DNA of 64,000 bases from Oscillatoria sp. SIO1A7 (GTDB lineage: Bacteria; Cyanobacteriota; Cyanobacteriia; Cyanobacteriales; Laspinemataceae). The position numbers and the translations under genes are program-made. The notes beneath the pieces were generated by a model. The model was not told the DNA's origin and searched no databases. It saw only the letters and a list, made by a program, of their open reading frames with translations. Of this stretch, positions 1-8,830 are shown piece by piece (position 1 is the first letter of the stretch; the number at the start of each line of letters is the position of its first letter). The stretch spans positions 59,929 through 123,928 of the forward strand of contig JAAHFN010000027.1 in assembly GCA_010672965.1 (NCBI GenBank). The letters run 5' to 3'.

Positions 1-576
1 AATCAAGACTAAAGGGCGACTGCCGATCGCTCGCTGGCGGTTGTATTCGTTGGCGGCATGAAAAATGCGATCGCTCATTTCTAAGACTTGGCTGCCCGGA
101 CGATAGGGCTGCCCAGGTTGCGAGATAGTATTGGGCAGAAATACAATCGCATCCACCGCTTGAATTCCTTGGGCCGCCCCCTGGGAAGGGCAGACATCTT
201 CAGTGGGAACATTGGAGCGGATCGTGCTGTATTCCAATCCCTGGGAAATGTAGGGAAAGCTGAAAAAGAGCAAAATTGGAAATGCCCATTTGACCGCATT
301 CATTGCTGCGCTCGTTATCCCTCCGTCTTTTATCCCGCTATAGGCAATCCACAAAGCGATGATGGCGCAACCAATGGGCCTGAGCGGCAAGGAGAGGATA
401 TTCCAGGCAGTGAAAACCCCCTGATCTCTGGGAAAGACGAAAGCCAAGACTAAGATGGACAGCAAAAACAGCCATCCCAGCTTGGTCACCAACTCAGGGG
501 GTATGAGCGTCATAAGGGTCCTAATAACTAGGAACATCAACCCCAAAATCAGGAGCCAGGTCAGCAGTGGAAACAT
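1..576 (-). CDS. YdcF/ElyC-like DUF218 membrane protein (N-terminal part, cut by window edge)
   Basis: The reading frame is open from an ATG at 576 to base 1, giving 192 codons with no stop, so the C-terminal part lies outside the window. A good ribosome site (AAGGAAG) sits about 8 bases upstream. About four hydrophobic segments fill the first 110 residues (starting MFPLLTWLLILGLMFLVI). A soluble part follows with AVDAIVFLPNTIS, which resembles the beginning of the DUF218 domain (YdcF/SanA/ElyC family). Family members are envelope-associated proteins of poorly defined biochemistry, linked to cell-wall integrity in E. coli. The fragment ends within DUF218, so the catalytic-like residues cannot be checked. 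The family call is inference from a partial domain. That this is a real gene is supported by its start, frame and hydrophobicity. Confidence 0.6.
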   Translation of the reverse strand, partial: MFPLLTWLLILGLMFLVIRTLMTLIPPELVTKLGWLFLLSILVLAFVFPRDQGVFTAWNILSLPLRPIGCAIIALWIAYSGIKDGGITSAAMNAVKWAFPILLFFSFPYISQGLEYSTIRSNVPTEDVCPSQGAAQGIQAVDAIVFLPNTISQPGQPYRPGSQVLEMSDRIFHAANEYNRQRAIGSRPLVLI

Positions 577-1181
577 TGCTTTACTTCCTTAACTAATAAA
601 CGGCCATAACGCTCTGCCCAATACCGCTTGGTGCGGGGATGGTTGGCGTCTGACTCATTAAAACTTAACAATTCTCAGTTTTAACAGATCCAATATTCTC
701 TTTGACGATCGGCGCTAGTGCATCTGGGTTCGGGGAATCCCGCCCTCAATGGATGTTTATAAATCTACTTATTTCTTAAAAATAACCTAAAGACAAGCCG
801 AGTAAAATAGGGTGGGGCGTCGGGTGTGGGGTGTGGGGTGTCGGTTGTGGGGTGTCGGGTGTGGGGGTAACGAGGCCGATCTTAAATCAATCTGGGGACG
901 AGGCGATCGCTAATAAATACGGACCCAAACAAGAGCGATCGGGATAAAACTAAATCGGGTAGCACTGAGCAGGGATGCTTTTTGTAGGGGTGTTTGCCAC
1001 GCACCAGAGGCTAGTGCCGCTGCGCGGAAGTCAAAAGTCTCAAGGTAATAGTGCCTTTGTACCTGAGTCCATAGTGCTATAAGTCCTGTTGATATAATAT
1101 TTACGCATATTAATTTATCAAGTTAATTCAAACGATAATTCGGTTTCGCCAAACTAAAAAGTAAAGAAAAGTTAAAGTTGA
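577..1181. other. Intergenic region with short GT-rich repeats
   Basis: No credible gene is seen. At about 825-870 there are several imperfect copies of a GTGTGGGGTGTCGG-type motif, a short-repeat class that recurs across the window. A TATAAT hexamer at 1093-1098 could be the -10 element of the pentapeptide-repeat gene that starts at 1182, but no convincing -35 is visible. Confidence 0.4.
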
Positions 1182-2066
1182 ATGAACGTTAAGCATTTCC
1201 TGAGACTTTACGAAAAAGGAATTAGAGACTTTGCTGGCATAGACTTGCGAGGAGCGGAGTTGACCCGGGTGCCGCTGATTCAGGTCAACCTAGAAAATGC
1301 CCGCTTGGAGGGGGCCAATCTCAGTCGAGCTTTCTTGACCAAATCAAACTTTTCTGGAGCTAGTCTCAACAGAGCCAATCTTAGTTTCGCCAAACTCAGC
1401 GATAGCAATTTAATCGATACCGACCTGACTAAAGCCAATCTGAGTGGTGCTTTTATGGTCAAAGCCCAGCTTCAAAGGACCCAACTCAGCGGGGCGAATC
1501 TAACTGGCGTTAACCTGCGAGGTGCCAATCTCTGCGGTGCCAATCTCTGCGGTGCCAATCTGCAAGGAGTCAATCTACGCGGCGCTAATCTTGCAGAAGC
1601 TAACCTAAGTTGGGCAAATCTTGCCTATGCTCGCTTGAGCGGAGCGAAGGTGCAAGACGCAAAGTTAAATGGAGTCAATCTCAGCGGGGCATATTTGAAT
1701 GGGTTAGACTTGAATCATCTCGACCTGGAAGGGGTCAGTCTGATGAGCGCCAAGCTCAGTGGGGCGAATCTACAAGGAGCGAGACTTATGGCCGCCAATT
1801 TACGAGAAGCCAAACTGCGGGGCGTCAACCTAAGCGGCGCTAACCTCATCGGCGCTGACTTTAGCGGTGCCGAGTTGCGCAATGCTTCTTTCGATCGCGC
1901 CCAGTTGAATAGAGCTTCTTTGAGCAATGTGGATATTGCCGAAGTAAAACTGACAGGGGCAATCATAGATGGGGTCGAATTTAGCGAGTCGCTTCTGGCC
2001 GATACGATTAGACAATATCTGCAGTCTATTGCCAGCCCCAATCCACCTTTCGGTTATGAAGGATGA
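1182..2066 (+). CDS. Pentapeptide-repeat protein
   Basis: The 294-aa product is almost wholly A(N/D)LXX pentapeptides from about residue 20 to 265 (for example GANLSRAFLTKSNFSGASLN). This predicts a right-handed quadrilateral beta-helix of roughly 45-50 coils' worth of pentapeptides. An N-terminal cap of about 20 residues (MNVKHFLRLYEKGIRDFAGI) precedes the repeats. That cap, with a conserved YxxGxRDFxGIDL look, is common in cyanobacterial members. No signal peptide or transmembrane segment is seen, so it is probably cytoplasmic. Some family members mimic DNA or bind gyrase, but most cyanobacterial ones have no known function, and nothing here selects one. Three near-identical copies of a 15-base unit at about 1526-1565 indicate recent internal repeat expansion. 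It lies alone, with 200 bases separating it from the downstream defence-like pair. Confidence 0.9.
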   Translation: MNVKHFLRLYEKGIRDFAGIDLRGAELTRVPLIQVNLENARLEGANLSRAFLTKSNFSGASLNRANLSFAKLSDSNLIDTDLTKANLSGAFMVKAQLQRTQLSGANLTGVNLRGANLCGANLCGANLQGVNLRGANLAEANLSWANLAYARLSGAKVQDAKLNGVNLSGAYLNGLDLNHLDLEGVSLMSAKLSGANLQGARLMAANLREAKLRGVNLSGANLIGADFSGAELRNASFDRAQLNRASLSNVDIAEVKLTGAIIDGVEFSESLLADTIRQYLQSIASPNPPFGYEG

Positions 2067-2124
2067 AGGATGTTGGGGGCAGGCCAGATTATCCTTGTTT
2101 TGCAAATAAACGTACCGAACCAAA

Positions 2125-2230
2125 CGTAGGGGCGACAGCATCCCCTAGGCAATCTCGACCGTAGAACGACAACCCCCGTAATGGGATGCTTCGCCCAAAA
2201 AGCCTCACATCAATTTGAGAACTGCTGTAT
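2125..2230 (-). repeat. Family A palindromic miniature element, copy 1
   Basis: The segment carries GGGGCGACAGCATCCC on the left, GGGATGCTTCGCCC on the right and ends with CAATTTGAGAACTGCTGTA. It is a copy, in the opposite orientation and with a worn left end, of the element also found at 4896-5032, 13377-13515 and 59088-59239. No coding capacity is seen. It is most likely a non-autonomous MITE-like repeat. Confidence 0.7.
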
Positions 2231-2268
2231 CCTTGTTTTGAAAAGAAGAATCCAAAGGAGACTTTCCA

Positions 2269-3651
2269 ATGAACGCAAACGCAAGCCTTAAGCGAATACA
2301 GATTAAAGGACTCTACGGTACAAGTAAATGTATTGACGTCGAGCTAGAAAACAATACTTTAATCCTAGTTGGTGAAAACGGTTCGGGCAAAACAACCTTC
2401 CTTCGCATATTATTTAATCTTCTTGCAGAACGTTGGCAAGAGCTAAGTAAATTTAGCTTCAATTCTGCCATTTTGACTTTCAATGATGGTAAAGATATAG
2501 AGATTCCTCACTCTGATTTAAGTCGCTTGGCTCACTCCGGTTCAAGTAGCTTGGGCAGAAGCGAAACTAGAGACCAGTTAGGACTCATAGATGCTTTAGA
2601 AATATCTAAATTCACACTAAATAATGAACAAATTGAAGCTTTGTTCAACCAGATGATCGATGCTATTAAGAGTTATTATGGTCTATCAAAAGTTGTTTTT
2701 CCACAAAAAGCTTATGAACTTGATGAACCTGATGAACCTTTGAAGGTGAAGAATAATAGTATAATAAAAAAAATCAATGCTCAGGTTCTTTACTTGCCAA
2801 CGTATCGAAGAATTGAACGCGAACTGGATAGTGTAGTTGAAGGTATCGATTCTAGTAATTTGCCTAGTCCAAACAGATCGATAAAACCGAGCAATGATGA
2901 AGCTTATATTGAGCTTGTAGAATTTGGAATGCAAGATGTTGAGGATACTATAAAAAACGAACTCGATAAGTTAAAAGAATTTCAAATTAAAAATCTTAAC
3001 GAACTAACCCTAAGACCCTTTGGTGACATAGTTTCATCTGCATACCAAAGGGAAGACAGTCAAAGGCTTGCCGATTTGTCCGAAGAAGAGATCGAATCCG
3101 TACTCAAGCGAGTTGACGAGTCTATCGTAGGCAAAGAGCAACGCAAAGAATGGCTACAAGCAATTAAGGATGCTAAATCGACAGACGAGCCATCCGATCG
3201 CGACAAGATTATTTGTCACTATTTTCTTGAAATTTTGGATTTCCAAAAATCACTACAATCGAAAGAGAAGAACATATCAAAATTTTGTGAGGTTTGCTCG
3301 TCGTATATGACAGACAAAGAGTTTGTTTATGACAATACTTCTTTTGATTTTTTTATCCGTCCAAACTTTGACTGTGCTGGTGACTCGATTCAACTTAGCG
3401 ACTTATCATCTGGAGAAAAGCAAATAGTTTCGCTATTTAGCCATTTGTATCTTTCAGGAAAGTCGCATTACTTTGTCTTAATTGATGAGCCAGAGTTGTC
3501 TCTATCGGTTCTTTGGCAAAAACAATTTCTGGTTGATATACATAAAAGTGATTTTTGCGTGGGCCTAGTAGCTGTTACCCATTCGCCATTTATCTATAAC
3601 AATGAGCTAAGACCTTATGCTCGCTCTATGGGAGAGTTTATATCACTATGA
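2269..3651 (+). CDS. AAA/ABC-type ATPase, AriA-like subunit of a putative PARIS defence system
   Basis: The 460-aa ATPase has a Walker A GENGSGKTT at residues 35-43, an ABC-type signature LSSGEK at 379-384, a Walker B ending LIDEPE (D406/E407) and a switch histidine in THSPF (H438). The two ATPase halves are separated by about 330 mostly helical residues, as in Rad50/RecF/AAA_15-type ATPases. AAAGGAG lies 8 bases before the ATG. The stop overlaps the next gene by 4 bases (ATGA), so the pair is translationally coupled. An ATPase of this class followed by a DUF4435 protein is the architecture of PARIS (AriA senses phage anti-restriction proteins and releases the AriB nuclease). The coding sequence is visibly A+T-richer than its surroundings and I saw no full HIP1 octamer in it, both consistent with horizontal acquisition. 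OLD-family or other ATPase-nuclease pairs are the alternative. Confidence 0.8.
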   Translation: MNANASLKRIQIKGLYGTSKCIDVELENNTLILVGENGSGKTTFLRILFNLLAERWQELSKFSFNSAILTFNDGKDIEIPHSDLSRLAHSGSSSLGRSETRDQLGLIDALEISKFTLNNEQIEALFNQMIDAIKSYYGLSKVVFPQKAYELDEPDEPLKVKNNSIIKKINAQVLYLPTYRRIERELDSVVEGIDSSNLPSPNRSIKPSNDEAYIELVEFGMQDVEDTIKNELDKLKEFQIKNLNELTLRPFGDIVSSAYQREDSQRLADLSEEEIESVLKRVDESIVGKEQRKEWLQAIKDAKSTDEPSDRDKIICHYFLEILDFQKSLQSKEKNISKFCEVCSSYMTDKEFVYDNTSFDFFIRPNFDCAGDSIQLSDLSSGEKQIVSLFSHLYLSGKSHYFVLIDEPELSLSVLWQKQFLVDIHKSDFCVGLVAVTHSPFIYNNELRPYARSMGEFISL

Positions 3652-4646
3652 CAAACATAACGCCAGATACGCTTATTAAAGAAGCAGAAGACGCCGATGT
3701 GCCTTCTCATGACTTCAAACTTATTTATCAAAAACAAGCCAAGTGCGTCTATGGATTTGTCGAGGGTAACGACGATCGCACCTTTTACGAATACTTAATA
3801 AGACCTCAACTCCCTGAAGGTTGGACAGTCGAATTTATAAAGTCTGGCCGTAAGAAAGAGGTGTTACGCTCTTTGGAAAATTTTCGATGGGGGGAGGTCT
3901 CCAGAAAGAGAATTTGTTTTTTTGTAGATCGAGATTTACAGGACTTTCTAAAAAACCCGCCAAAGCCACAAGATAATTTGTACATAACAGATGGCTACTC
4001 CATAGAAAACTATATTCTCCAAGATGCAGTATTATTATGGGTACTTCGCGATTTTCATAAGATTGACCTCCTCAAAGAGCAACAGGAGATAATAAAACGG
4101 ATTATTAGAAAAAATGAGGACAGTTTTTTTGAAGCTATGATGCCTCTCATGGCACAAATTTTACTATGGATGCGACGAGGCGACAAGCCAACTATAAGTA
4201 ATTTTTTAGAAACAAGTAGTAATTTTAGTCAATTTATTGGCTCATTTGATGAAGCAAACTTTTCTCCAAAGGATCGTAAAAAATTACTAGAAAAAGCTGC
4301 TGAAATAATGAAGCCTAATAAAGAAAAGCTTTGCGTCTGCGAGGATAGCGAAATTGCGGAAGCAGAAAATGAAATTCGCAGCCGTAAAAATTGCCGCCAT
4401 TTAATACATGGCAAGCATGCTTTATGGTTTTTCGTCAAGCAATGTGAGGCTATATCGCAAGCTATTCCAACTTTATTGGGAAGATCTAATTATAAGTACA
4501 CAAAAAAACCAAACTATAACCGAAATGACGCACTAATTATCTTTGCTCCTCAGGCTCGCGCGCCCGAAAGCCTGAAAGATTTTGTCGAGCAAAACTATTT
4601 GTCTTTTATTCGGGAGCAGAAATCCTTGGATGCGAGAGATGGGTGA
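3648..4646 (+). CDS. DUF4435 TOPRIM-like protein, AriB-like effector of a putative PARIS system
   Basis: The 332-aa protein has a TOPRIM-like arrangement. A strand ends in VEGNDDR (E39, D42, D43), and a second strand ends in FFVDRDLQD (D94, D96), followed by a YSIENYIL segment typical of DUF4435. In PARIS the DUF4435 protein AriB is a TOPRIM nuclease held inactive by AriA, and in E. coli it cuts tRNA when triggered. The acidic residues expected for metal binding are all present here, so it should be active. The start codon lies inside the stop of the upstream ATPase gene, which tightly couples their expression. Base composition is A+T-rich like its partner. No membrane segment is visible. The DUF4435 assignment is from motif recognition; the defence role is inferred from gene pairing. 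Confidence 0.8.
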   Translation: MTNITPDTLIKEAEDADVPSHDFKLIYQKQAKCVYGFVEGNDDRTFYEYLIRPQLPEGWTVEFIKSGRKKEVLRSLENFRWGEVSRKRICFFVDRDLQDFLKNPPKPQDNLYITDGYSIENYILQDAVLLWVLRDFHKIDLLKEQQEIIKRIIRKNEDSFFEAMMPLMAQILLWMRRGDKPTISNFLETSSNFSQFIGSFDEANFSPKDRKKLLEKAAEIMKPNKEKLCVCEDSEIAEAENEIRSRKNCRHLIHGKHALWFFVKQCEAISQAIPTLLGRSNYKYTKKPNYNRNDALIIFAPQARAPESLKDFVEQNYLSFIREQKSLDARDG

Positions 4647-4725
4647 GATGGGGAAGGGTGGGGCTTTCAAGGGTATGTTTTTTAGGTTTAGCATTTTAGA
4701 GAGGGTATCGAGTATCGAATTGAAG

Positions 4726-4800
4726 GCGTAGGGGCGACAGCATTCCCGAGACAGTTTTTTCTATTAACAAAAACTTTTGTATTGGAATGCTTCGCCCCAG
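4726..4800. repeat. Core fragment related to family A element
   Basis: GGGGCGACAGCATTCC is followed about 40 bases later by GGAATGCTTCGCCCC, which is the inner inverted repeat of the family A miniature element. The outer TATAGCGGTTCTCAAATT ends are missing, so this is a decayed or partial copy. The rest of the 4647-4895 gap holds short GTGTGGGGA-type repeats and no gene. Confidence 0.5.
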
Positions 4801-4895
4801 AAACCTATGCAGCCCACCGATCTCGCTCATTTAGGAAGACTATAAAAAACATACCCTTGAAAGGAAGGATCGGGGGAGTGTGGGGAGTGTGGAGA

Positions 4896-5032
4896 TATAG
4901 TGGTTCTCAAATTGATGTGAAGTTGTCTGGGGCGAAGCATCCCAGTACGGAGGTTGCCGTTTAGAGCTAAGAGATTGTCTAAGGGATGCTGTCGCCCCTA
5001 CGGGATGTAATTACAATTTGAGAACCGCTATA
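4896..5032 (+). repeat. Family A palindromic miniature element, copy 2 (most complete)
   Basis: The element begins TATAGTGGTTCTCAAATTG and ends CAATTTGAGAACCGCTATA, which are 19-base terminal inverted repeats with one mismatch. Inside is a second inverted pair (GGGGCGAAGCATCCC and GGGATGCTGTCGCCCC). Length is 137 bases with no reading frame of note. The terminal repeats and multiple dispersed copies are typical of a MITE mobilised by a transposase encoded elsewhere. Confidence 0.8.
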
Positions 5033-5042
5033 ATAGACAATT

Positions 5043-5088
5043 ATTCCCACACCCTACACCCTACACCCTACACCCTACACCCTACACG
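5043..5088. repeat. Short tandem repeat, unit ACACCCTA-like
   Basis: About five tandem copies of an 8-base unit (CACCCTAC) lie just before the stop codon of the converging PPK2 gene. The same repeat occurs at about 11485-11510 and 41915-41938. Confidence 0.7.
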
Positions 5089-5089
5089 C

Positions 5090-6580
5090 CTACTTGCGAC
5101 GCTTCAATTCGGTTTCGATCGCCTGGATAACTGTCTGAATAACCTTAACCCTGGCATAGTATTTGTCATTGCCGGGAACAATAGTCCAAGGAGCGATAGG
5201 GGTGCTAGTCCGCTGCATCATCTGATTCACCGCTACATAATAAAGAGGCCATTTATCGCGATTGCGCCAATCTTCGTCAGTGAGCTTGTATGCCTTGAAG
5301 GGATCTTGCTGGCGTTCTTTAAATCGCTCCAGTTGTTCTTGCGGGCTGATATGGAGCCAGAACTTAACTAGGATATATCCGGCGCTAGCGAGCATATCTT
5401 CAAATTCATTAATTTCTTGATAAGCTCGCCGCCATTCCGGTTCCGTAGCAAAGCCTTCGACCCGCTCGACTAAAACTCGTCCGTACCAGGTGCGATCGAA
5501 AATGCCGATTTGGCCGGGAGCGGGCAAGCGACGCCAGAAACGCCAGAGATAATGATGGACTTTTTCTTCCTGGGTGGGAGCGGCGAAGGGACTGACGAAA
5601 TAACTGCGGGGGTCGAGTACGTCGGTCAAGCGCTTGATTGCTCCTCCTTTTCCGGCGGCATCCCAGCCTTCAAAGAGAGCCAGTACGGGAATTTGCTTTT
5701 TGTAAATGGCAAGTTGGAGTTCCCGCAGCCTTGTCTGTTCTTTGCGCAGTTGCTCTTTATATTTGTCTTTGGAAAGGCTCAGATTCAGATCCGCCCCGGC
5801 CAGCAAATCCGGTTCGGTGGGATCGAGCTTTTCTTGTGGCAGCAAAACCAGTGGAGGTGTCTGAGATTGCAGCCGATCTAGGGCTTCGGTGAGAGTGGCG
5901 ACCATTTTGCTCAAGACTTTTACCCGCGCCCAGCGGCGATCGTCTCCTTCAACCAGAGTCCAAGGGGCATGACCAGTGCTGGTTTGGATGAGCATTTCTT
6001 CGGCAAAAGCAGCATATTGCTGATAATTTTTGGCTTGCTGCCAGTCTTCTGGACGCACTCGCCAGGAGTCTAGGGGGTCGTCGGCGGATTTTTTGAGGCG
6101 TGCTTTGAGTTCTTTTTTGCTCAGATGAATCCAGAATTTGGCGATCGCCACCCCATCATCCGCCAATTGGCGCTCGAAAGCATTAATCTGTCGCATCGCC
6201 GTCGGGATTTCTGCCTCGGTCGTCCGCCCAAAAAGCCGTTCTTCTAATACATGCACATACCAACTGTGGTAGAAAAATCCAATGCTCCCAGAAGCCGGTA
6301 GTTTTTGCGAAAACCGCCAGAGGAAAGGATATTGCCGCTCTTGCTCGGAAGCAGGCCAGATGGGATGGACTAAAAAACCACGCGGATCCATATAGCCGAC
6401 CATTTTTTTGACCAAAGACCCTTTGCCCGCCGCCGCCCAACCTTCCAGGACAACAATCATGGTCAGCTTTTTTTCCCAACAAGCTTTTTGCAGTTGCCTT
6501 AGCTCCCGCATCAGCGATTCGATTTGGGTCTTATAGGTTTCTTTGTCTAATGATAAGCTCAGATCCAGAGTGTCTAGCAT
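5090..6580 (-). CDS. pap: Two-domain PPK2 family enzyme, probable polyphosphate:AMP phosphotransferase
   Basis: The 496-aa protein holds two tandem PPK2 domains, the layout of class II PPK2 (polyphosphate:AMP phosphotransferase, which uses polyphosphate to make ADP from AMP). The C-terminal copy is complete, with Walker A GWDAAGKG at 305-312 and FDRTWYGRV at 361-369 carrying the catalytic Asp and Arg. In the N-terminal copy these read GWAAAGKG (47-54) and FYHSWYVHV (about 103-111), so the Asp of both motifs and the Arg are lost and that half is probably structural. Length matches the family (about 475-500 aa). The gene stands alone, convergent with the region upstream. Class assignment is inferred from domain count. 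Which nucleotide it prefers cannot be read from sequence. Confidence 0.88.
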   Translation of the reverse strand: MLDTLDLSLSLDKETYKTQIESLMRELRQLQKACWEKKLTMIVVLEGWAAAGKGSLVKKMVGYMDPRGFLVHPIWPASEQERQYPFLWRFSQKLPASGSIGFFYHSWYVHVLEERLFGRTTEAEIPTAMRQINAFERQLADDGVAIAKFWIHLSKKELKARLKKSADDPLDSWRVRPEDWQQAKNYQQYAAFAEEMLIQTSTGHAPWTLVEGDDRRWARVKVLSKMVATLTEALDRLQSQTPPLVLLPQEKLDPTEPDLLAGADLNLSLSKDKYKEQLRKEQTRLRELQLAIYKKQIPVLALFEGWDAAGKGGAIKRLTDVLDPRSYFVSPFAAPTQEEKVHHYLWRFWRRLPAPGQIGIFDRTWYGRVLVERVEGFATEPEWRRAYQEINEFEDMLASAGYILVKFWLHISPQEQLERFKERQQDPFKAYKLTDEDWRNRDKWPLYYVAVNQMMQRTSTPIAPWTIVPGNDKYYARVKVIQTVIQAIETELKRRK

Positions 6581-7298
6581 AAAATAATTTCGGTAAGTCT
6601 TTATGGGTAATTAACCGCCAAATTTGTGGCCCGCCGCTAATCTATGAGCCGGGGTTCGGGTAATGCGATCGAGGCTGCCTTGGCTGTTACCTTTGCCTAT
6701 ATATATAAAAGTTCAGAGGGCGCAAAAGTGCAGAAAGTCCAGAAAATTTCTGCCTCCAGCGTTGAAATTTGAGCAAAACTGTGCTAATGTGGCTTTATAG
6801 CCTCAAAAAGAGGCAAAAAAACAGGGCCACGTTTTAGCCGGGACCCTTTCTCACAAGATGCACAGTAAACCTTAGCAAGGAGGTGTTTTCACTCAAAAAA
6901 AATTTCTCCCTAAAAAACCCAGGCTGTTAGGGGTAAGCCAAGGACTCGCGGGCACTAGCGGGGACTAGCGGGCAAGCAGTCCATTGGCTTATTCCAATAA
7001 CAGCGCCAGGTGGGAAACCCGCCCAAAAATACCGCTGACTGTCCAATAAGCGGCAGCGGGTGGGTTTCCCTTGGGAGAAATTAACCCTAGTTTTCACCAC
7101 TGGCCTTAATAAGGGGCAGAGAAGGCAGAGGGGCAGAGGAGACAGAGGGGGCAACGTTCTTCCTCCGCTCCGCTTCCTCCGCTCCCTGCGCCGCGAGCGA
7201 GCGCGATCGCGATCGCTCGCGACCCGCCAACGCGGCTATTTGCACCAGGGGAGTAAACGAGGCGTAGCACCTCCTTGCTTTTTGTAGATTCTACAATG

Positions 7299-7349
7299 GC
7301 TTGGTTTTGTATGCGCTCGTATGCAGACGGAGGGCATACAAAACCAAGC
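7299..7349. repeat. Perfect 16-base inverted repeat with 19-base loop
   Basis: GCTTGGTTTTGTATGC at 7299-7314 is exactly complementary in reverse to GCATACAAAACCAAGC at 7334-7349. It is not followed by a T-run, so a terminator is unlikely. It resembles the stem of a small palindromic element. Confidence 0.75.
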
Positions 7350-7668
7350 GCCCCAGCGGTAAACCTAAACTTTGATTGGAAACTAACTAATTTTTTTTTA
7401 GGTTTTAACTTATCAGAATTGGTAGATAGTCTCATATCGTACTCACAAGGATACCAGTTCTGAACCTTTGCTCTTTTGGCGAAGGTATAGCACTACGCAA
7501 ATGAGTTAAGACATTTATAAACGCTCGCTCCTTAGTCAGTTCCTACTTATTACCTTGAGACTTTTGACTTTTTACTTGCGCGTAGCGCTATATTGTCAAA
7601 AAAAAATTGCAAAACTGAAAACTCTCAACGGCGCGAACTATTTATTCCATCAGCGCTCGTTATAGCTG

Positions 7669-7704
7669 AGAAACCCGGTTTTTCCAACAAAAAACCGGGT
7701 TTCT
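7669..7704. repeat. CCGGG hairpin repeat (AGAAACCCGGTTTTT family)
   Basis: AGAAACCCGGTTTTT (7669-7683) and AAAAACCGGGTTTCT (7690-7704) form a perfect 15-base stem with a 6-base loop. The same stem recurs at 35309-35341, and related arms lie at 38570-38604. Its position just past the 3' end of ctaB could let it terminate ctaBA transcription, with the T-rich arm helping, but dispersal argues for a repeat family. Confidence 0.7.
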
Positions 7705-7723
7705 GGCCTAACTTAAAACTGTT

Positions 7724-8704
7724 TTATGAAATCATCGCGATTCGCGCTAACTTTTCTATATTGTCTGCGATCGCGCTCGTCAGTTGATGGCTTGCAGGCA
7801 AACTATCCACAACCATGCCAGCACAGAGAAGCATCAAATAGAGAATGGAATACTTAAACAAACCTCTAGCAATCTGCTTGTCTGTCGGTTGCTGCAATAA
7901 CTGCCAAGCTTTGCTAGCAAAAATGCCCCCGAGCCACAAAGCAATTCCGGCATAAATGGCACCGTTGGCATGGAGGGGATAAACCAGCAAAAAGGTTACC
8001 GGCAACATAATCAGGGTATAAATCCAAATCTGACGGGCAGTTGTTTCATCCCCAGCAATAACCGGCAACATGGGAACGCCGACTTCTGCGTATTCATCGC
8101 GAATATACATGGCCAATGCCCAGAAATGTGGCGGCGTCCAGAGAAAGACGATCGCAAACATAACCCAAGACGCCCAAGTCAGCTCGCCGGTTACTGCAGC
8201 CCAGCCGACTAGAGGCGGAATCGCCCCTGCCGCACCGCCAATAACAATGTTTTGAGCAGTATGGCGCTTGAGCCAGTGAGTATAAATCAGAACGTAGAAG
8301 ACAATGCCGGACATGGCCAATCCGGCGGCGAGGAAATTGGCGACGATGGCGAGCAAGCTAAACGATGCAACCGCTAGGGCTATAGCAAATATCAAAGCAT
8401 CCCGGGGCTGCACCCGACCGGAGGGAAGAGGTCGATGGCGGGTGCGCTCCATAACATAATCTATGTCTCGGTCGTAAATACAGTTAATCGTATTGGCAGA
8501 TGCAGAAGCAAAAGCACCGCCAGTCAGAGTTGCCAGTAATAGCAGCGGCTCCACCTGTCCTTTTGCCGCCACCCACATTCCGGCGGCAGTGCTGATCAGC
8601 AGCAGGAGAATAATTCTGGGCTTGGTTAGCTGGTAATAGCTCTCTACTACCTGCCACAGATTTTCATGGTGCCGTTGCCTACCAGTGCTAATAATTTCTT
8701 GCAT
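7724..8704 (-). CDS. ctaB: Protoheme IX farnesyltransferase (haem O synthase)
   Basis: This UbiA-family integral membrane prenyltransferase adds a farnesyl group to protohaem, giving haem O, the first step to haem A for cytochrome oxidase. From the ATG at 8704 the first Asp-rich motif NxxxDxxxD is N74-CIY-D78-RDI-D82, followed by the [10 protein letters not shown] signature. The second conserved loop ([23 protein letters not shown] region) is also intact. About nine transmembrane segments are visible and the length (about 326 aa) is normal for cyanobacteria. The frame could begin at a TTG at 8707, but the ATG at 8704 has GAGGAAAA about 9 bases upstream. It follows ctaA on the same strand across a 126-base gap made of AAAATTCAAA-type repeats, and the pair is divergent from ctaCDE. 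Confidence 0.95.
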   Translation of the reverse strand: MQEIISTGRQRHHENLWQVVESYYQLTKPRIILLLLISTAAGMWVAAKGQVEPLLLLATLTGGAFASASANTINCIYDRDIDYVMERTRHRPLPSGRVQPRDALIFAIALAVASFSLLAIVANFLAAGLAMSGIVFYVLIYTHWLKRHTAQNIVIGGAAGAIPPLVGWAAVTGELTWASWVMFAIVFLWTPPHFWALAMYIRDEYAEVGVPMLPVIAGDETTARQIWIYTLIMLPVTFLLVYPLHANGAIYAGIALWLGGIFASKAWQLLQQPTDKQIARGLFKYSILYLMLLCAGMVVDSLPASHQLTSAIADNIEKLARIAMIS

Positions 8705-8734
8705 CAATTTTTTTCCTCTAGCTAAGACGTTTTT

Positions 8735-8830
8735 TGAGTTTTAAGTTTTGAGTTTTAAGTTCAATATTTGCAACTCAAAATTCAAAATTTAAAATTTAAG
8801 ATTCAAAACTCAAAATTCAAAATTCAAAAT
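8735..8830. repeat. Low-complexity TTTTGAGTTTTAAGTT / AAAATTCAAAATTT repeats
   Basis: Runs of TTTTAAGTTTTGAG are followed by the near-complement AACTCAAAATTCAAAATTTAAA, so the whole segment can fold on itself. The same word recurs at 13312-13345, 14458-14485, 53336-53372 and 56540-56570. It separates ctaA from ctaB. Confidence 0.7.

Larger units (their letters stand above)
6581..7723. other. Long intergenic region rich in hairpins, no convincing gene
   Basis: The 1.1 kb holds no reading frame I would support. It contains a small hairpin (GCCTC AAAAA GAGGC near 6800), an imperfect inverted repeat at 7011-7070 (TGGGAAACCCGCCC with GGGTGGGTTTCCC), a perfect inverted repeat at 7299-7349, a CCGGG hairpin at 7669-7704, and purine-rich AGAGGGGCAGAGG repeats near 7120-7150. 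An AAGGAGGTG string near 6878 has no plausible start codon in frame after it. Confidence 0.5.

Noticed and set aside
88..453. Plus-strand open frame of 121 codons
   Set aside because: It overlaps the YdcF-like minus-strand gene, whose frame, ribosome site and membrane pattern are convincing. The plus-strand product has no family features.
1715..2041. Minus-strand frames opposite the pentapeptide-repeat gene
   Set aside because: They are complements of the A(N/D)LXX repeat codons and have no independent support.
5510..5892. Plus-strand frames of 84-123 codons inside the PPK2 gene
   Set aside because: The PPK2 frame is complete and carries both Walker motifs; these are shadows.
6869..6895. 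AAGGAGGTG as a ribosome site for a small gene
   Set aside because: No start codon with a frame of useful length follows at a suitable distance.
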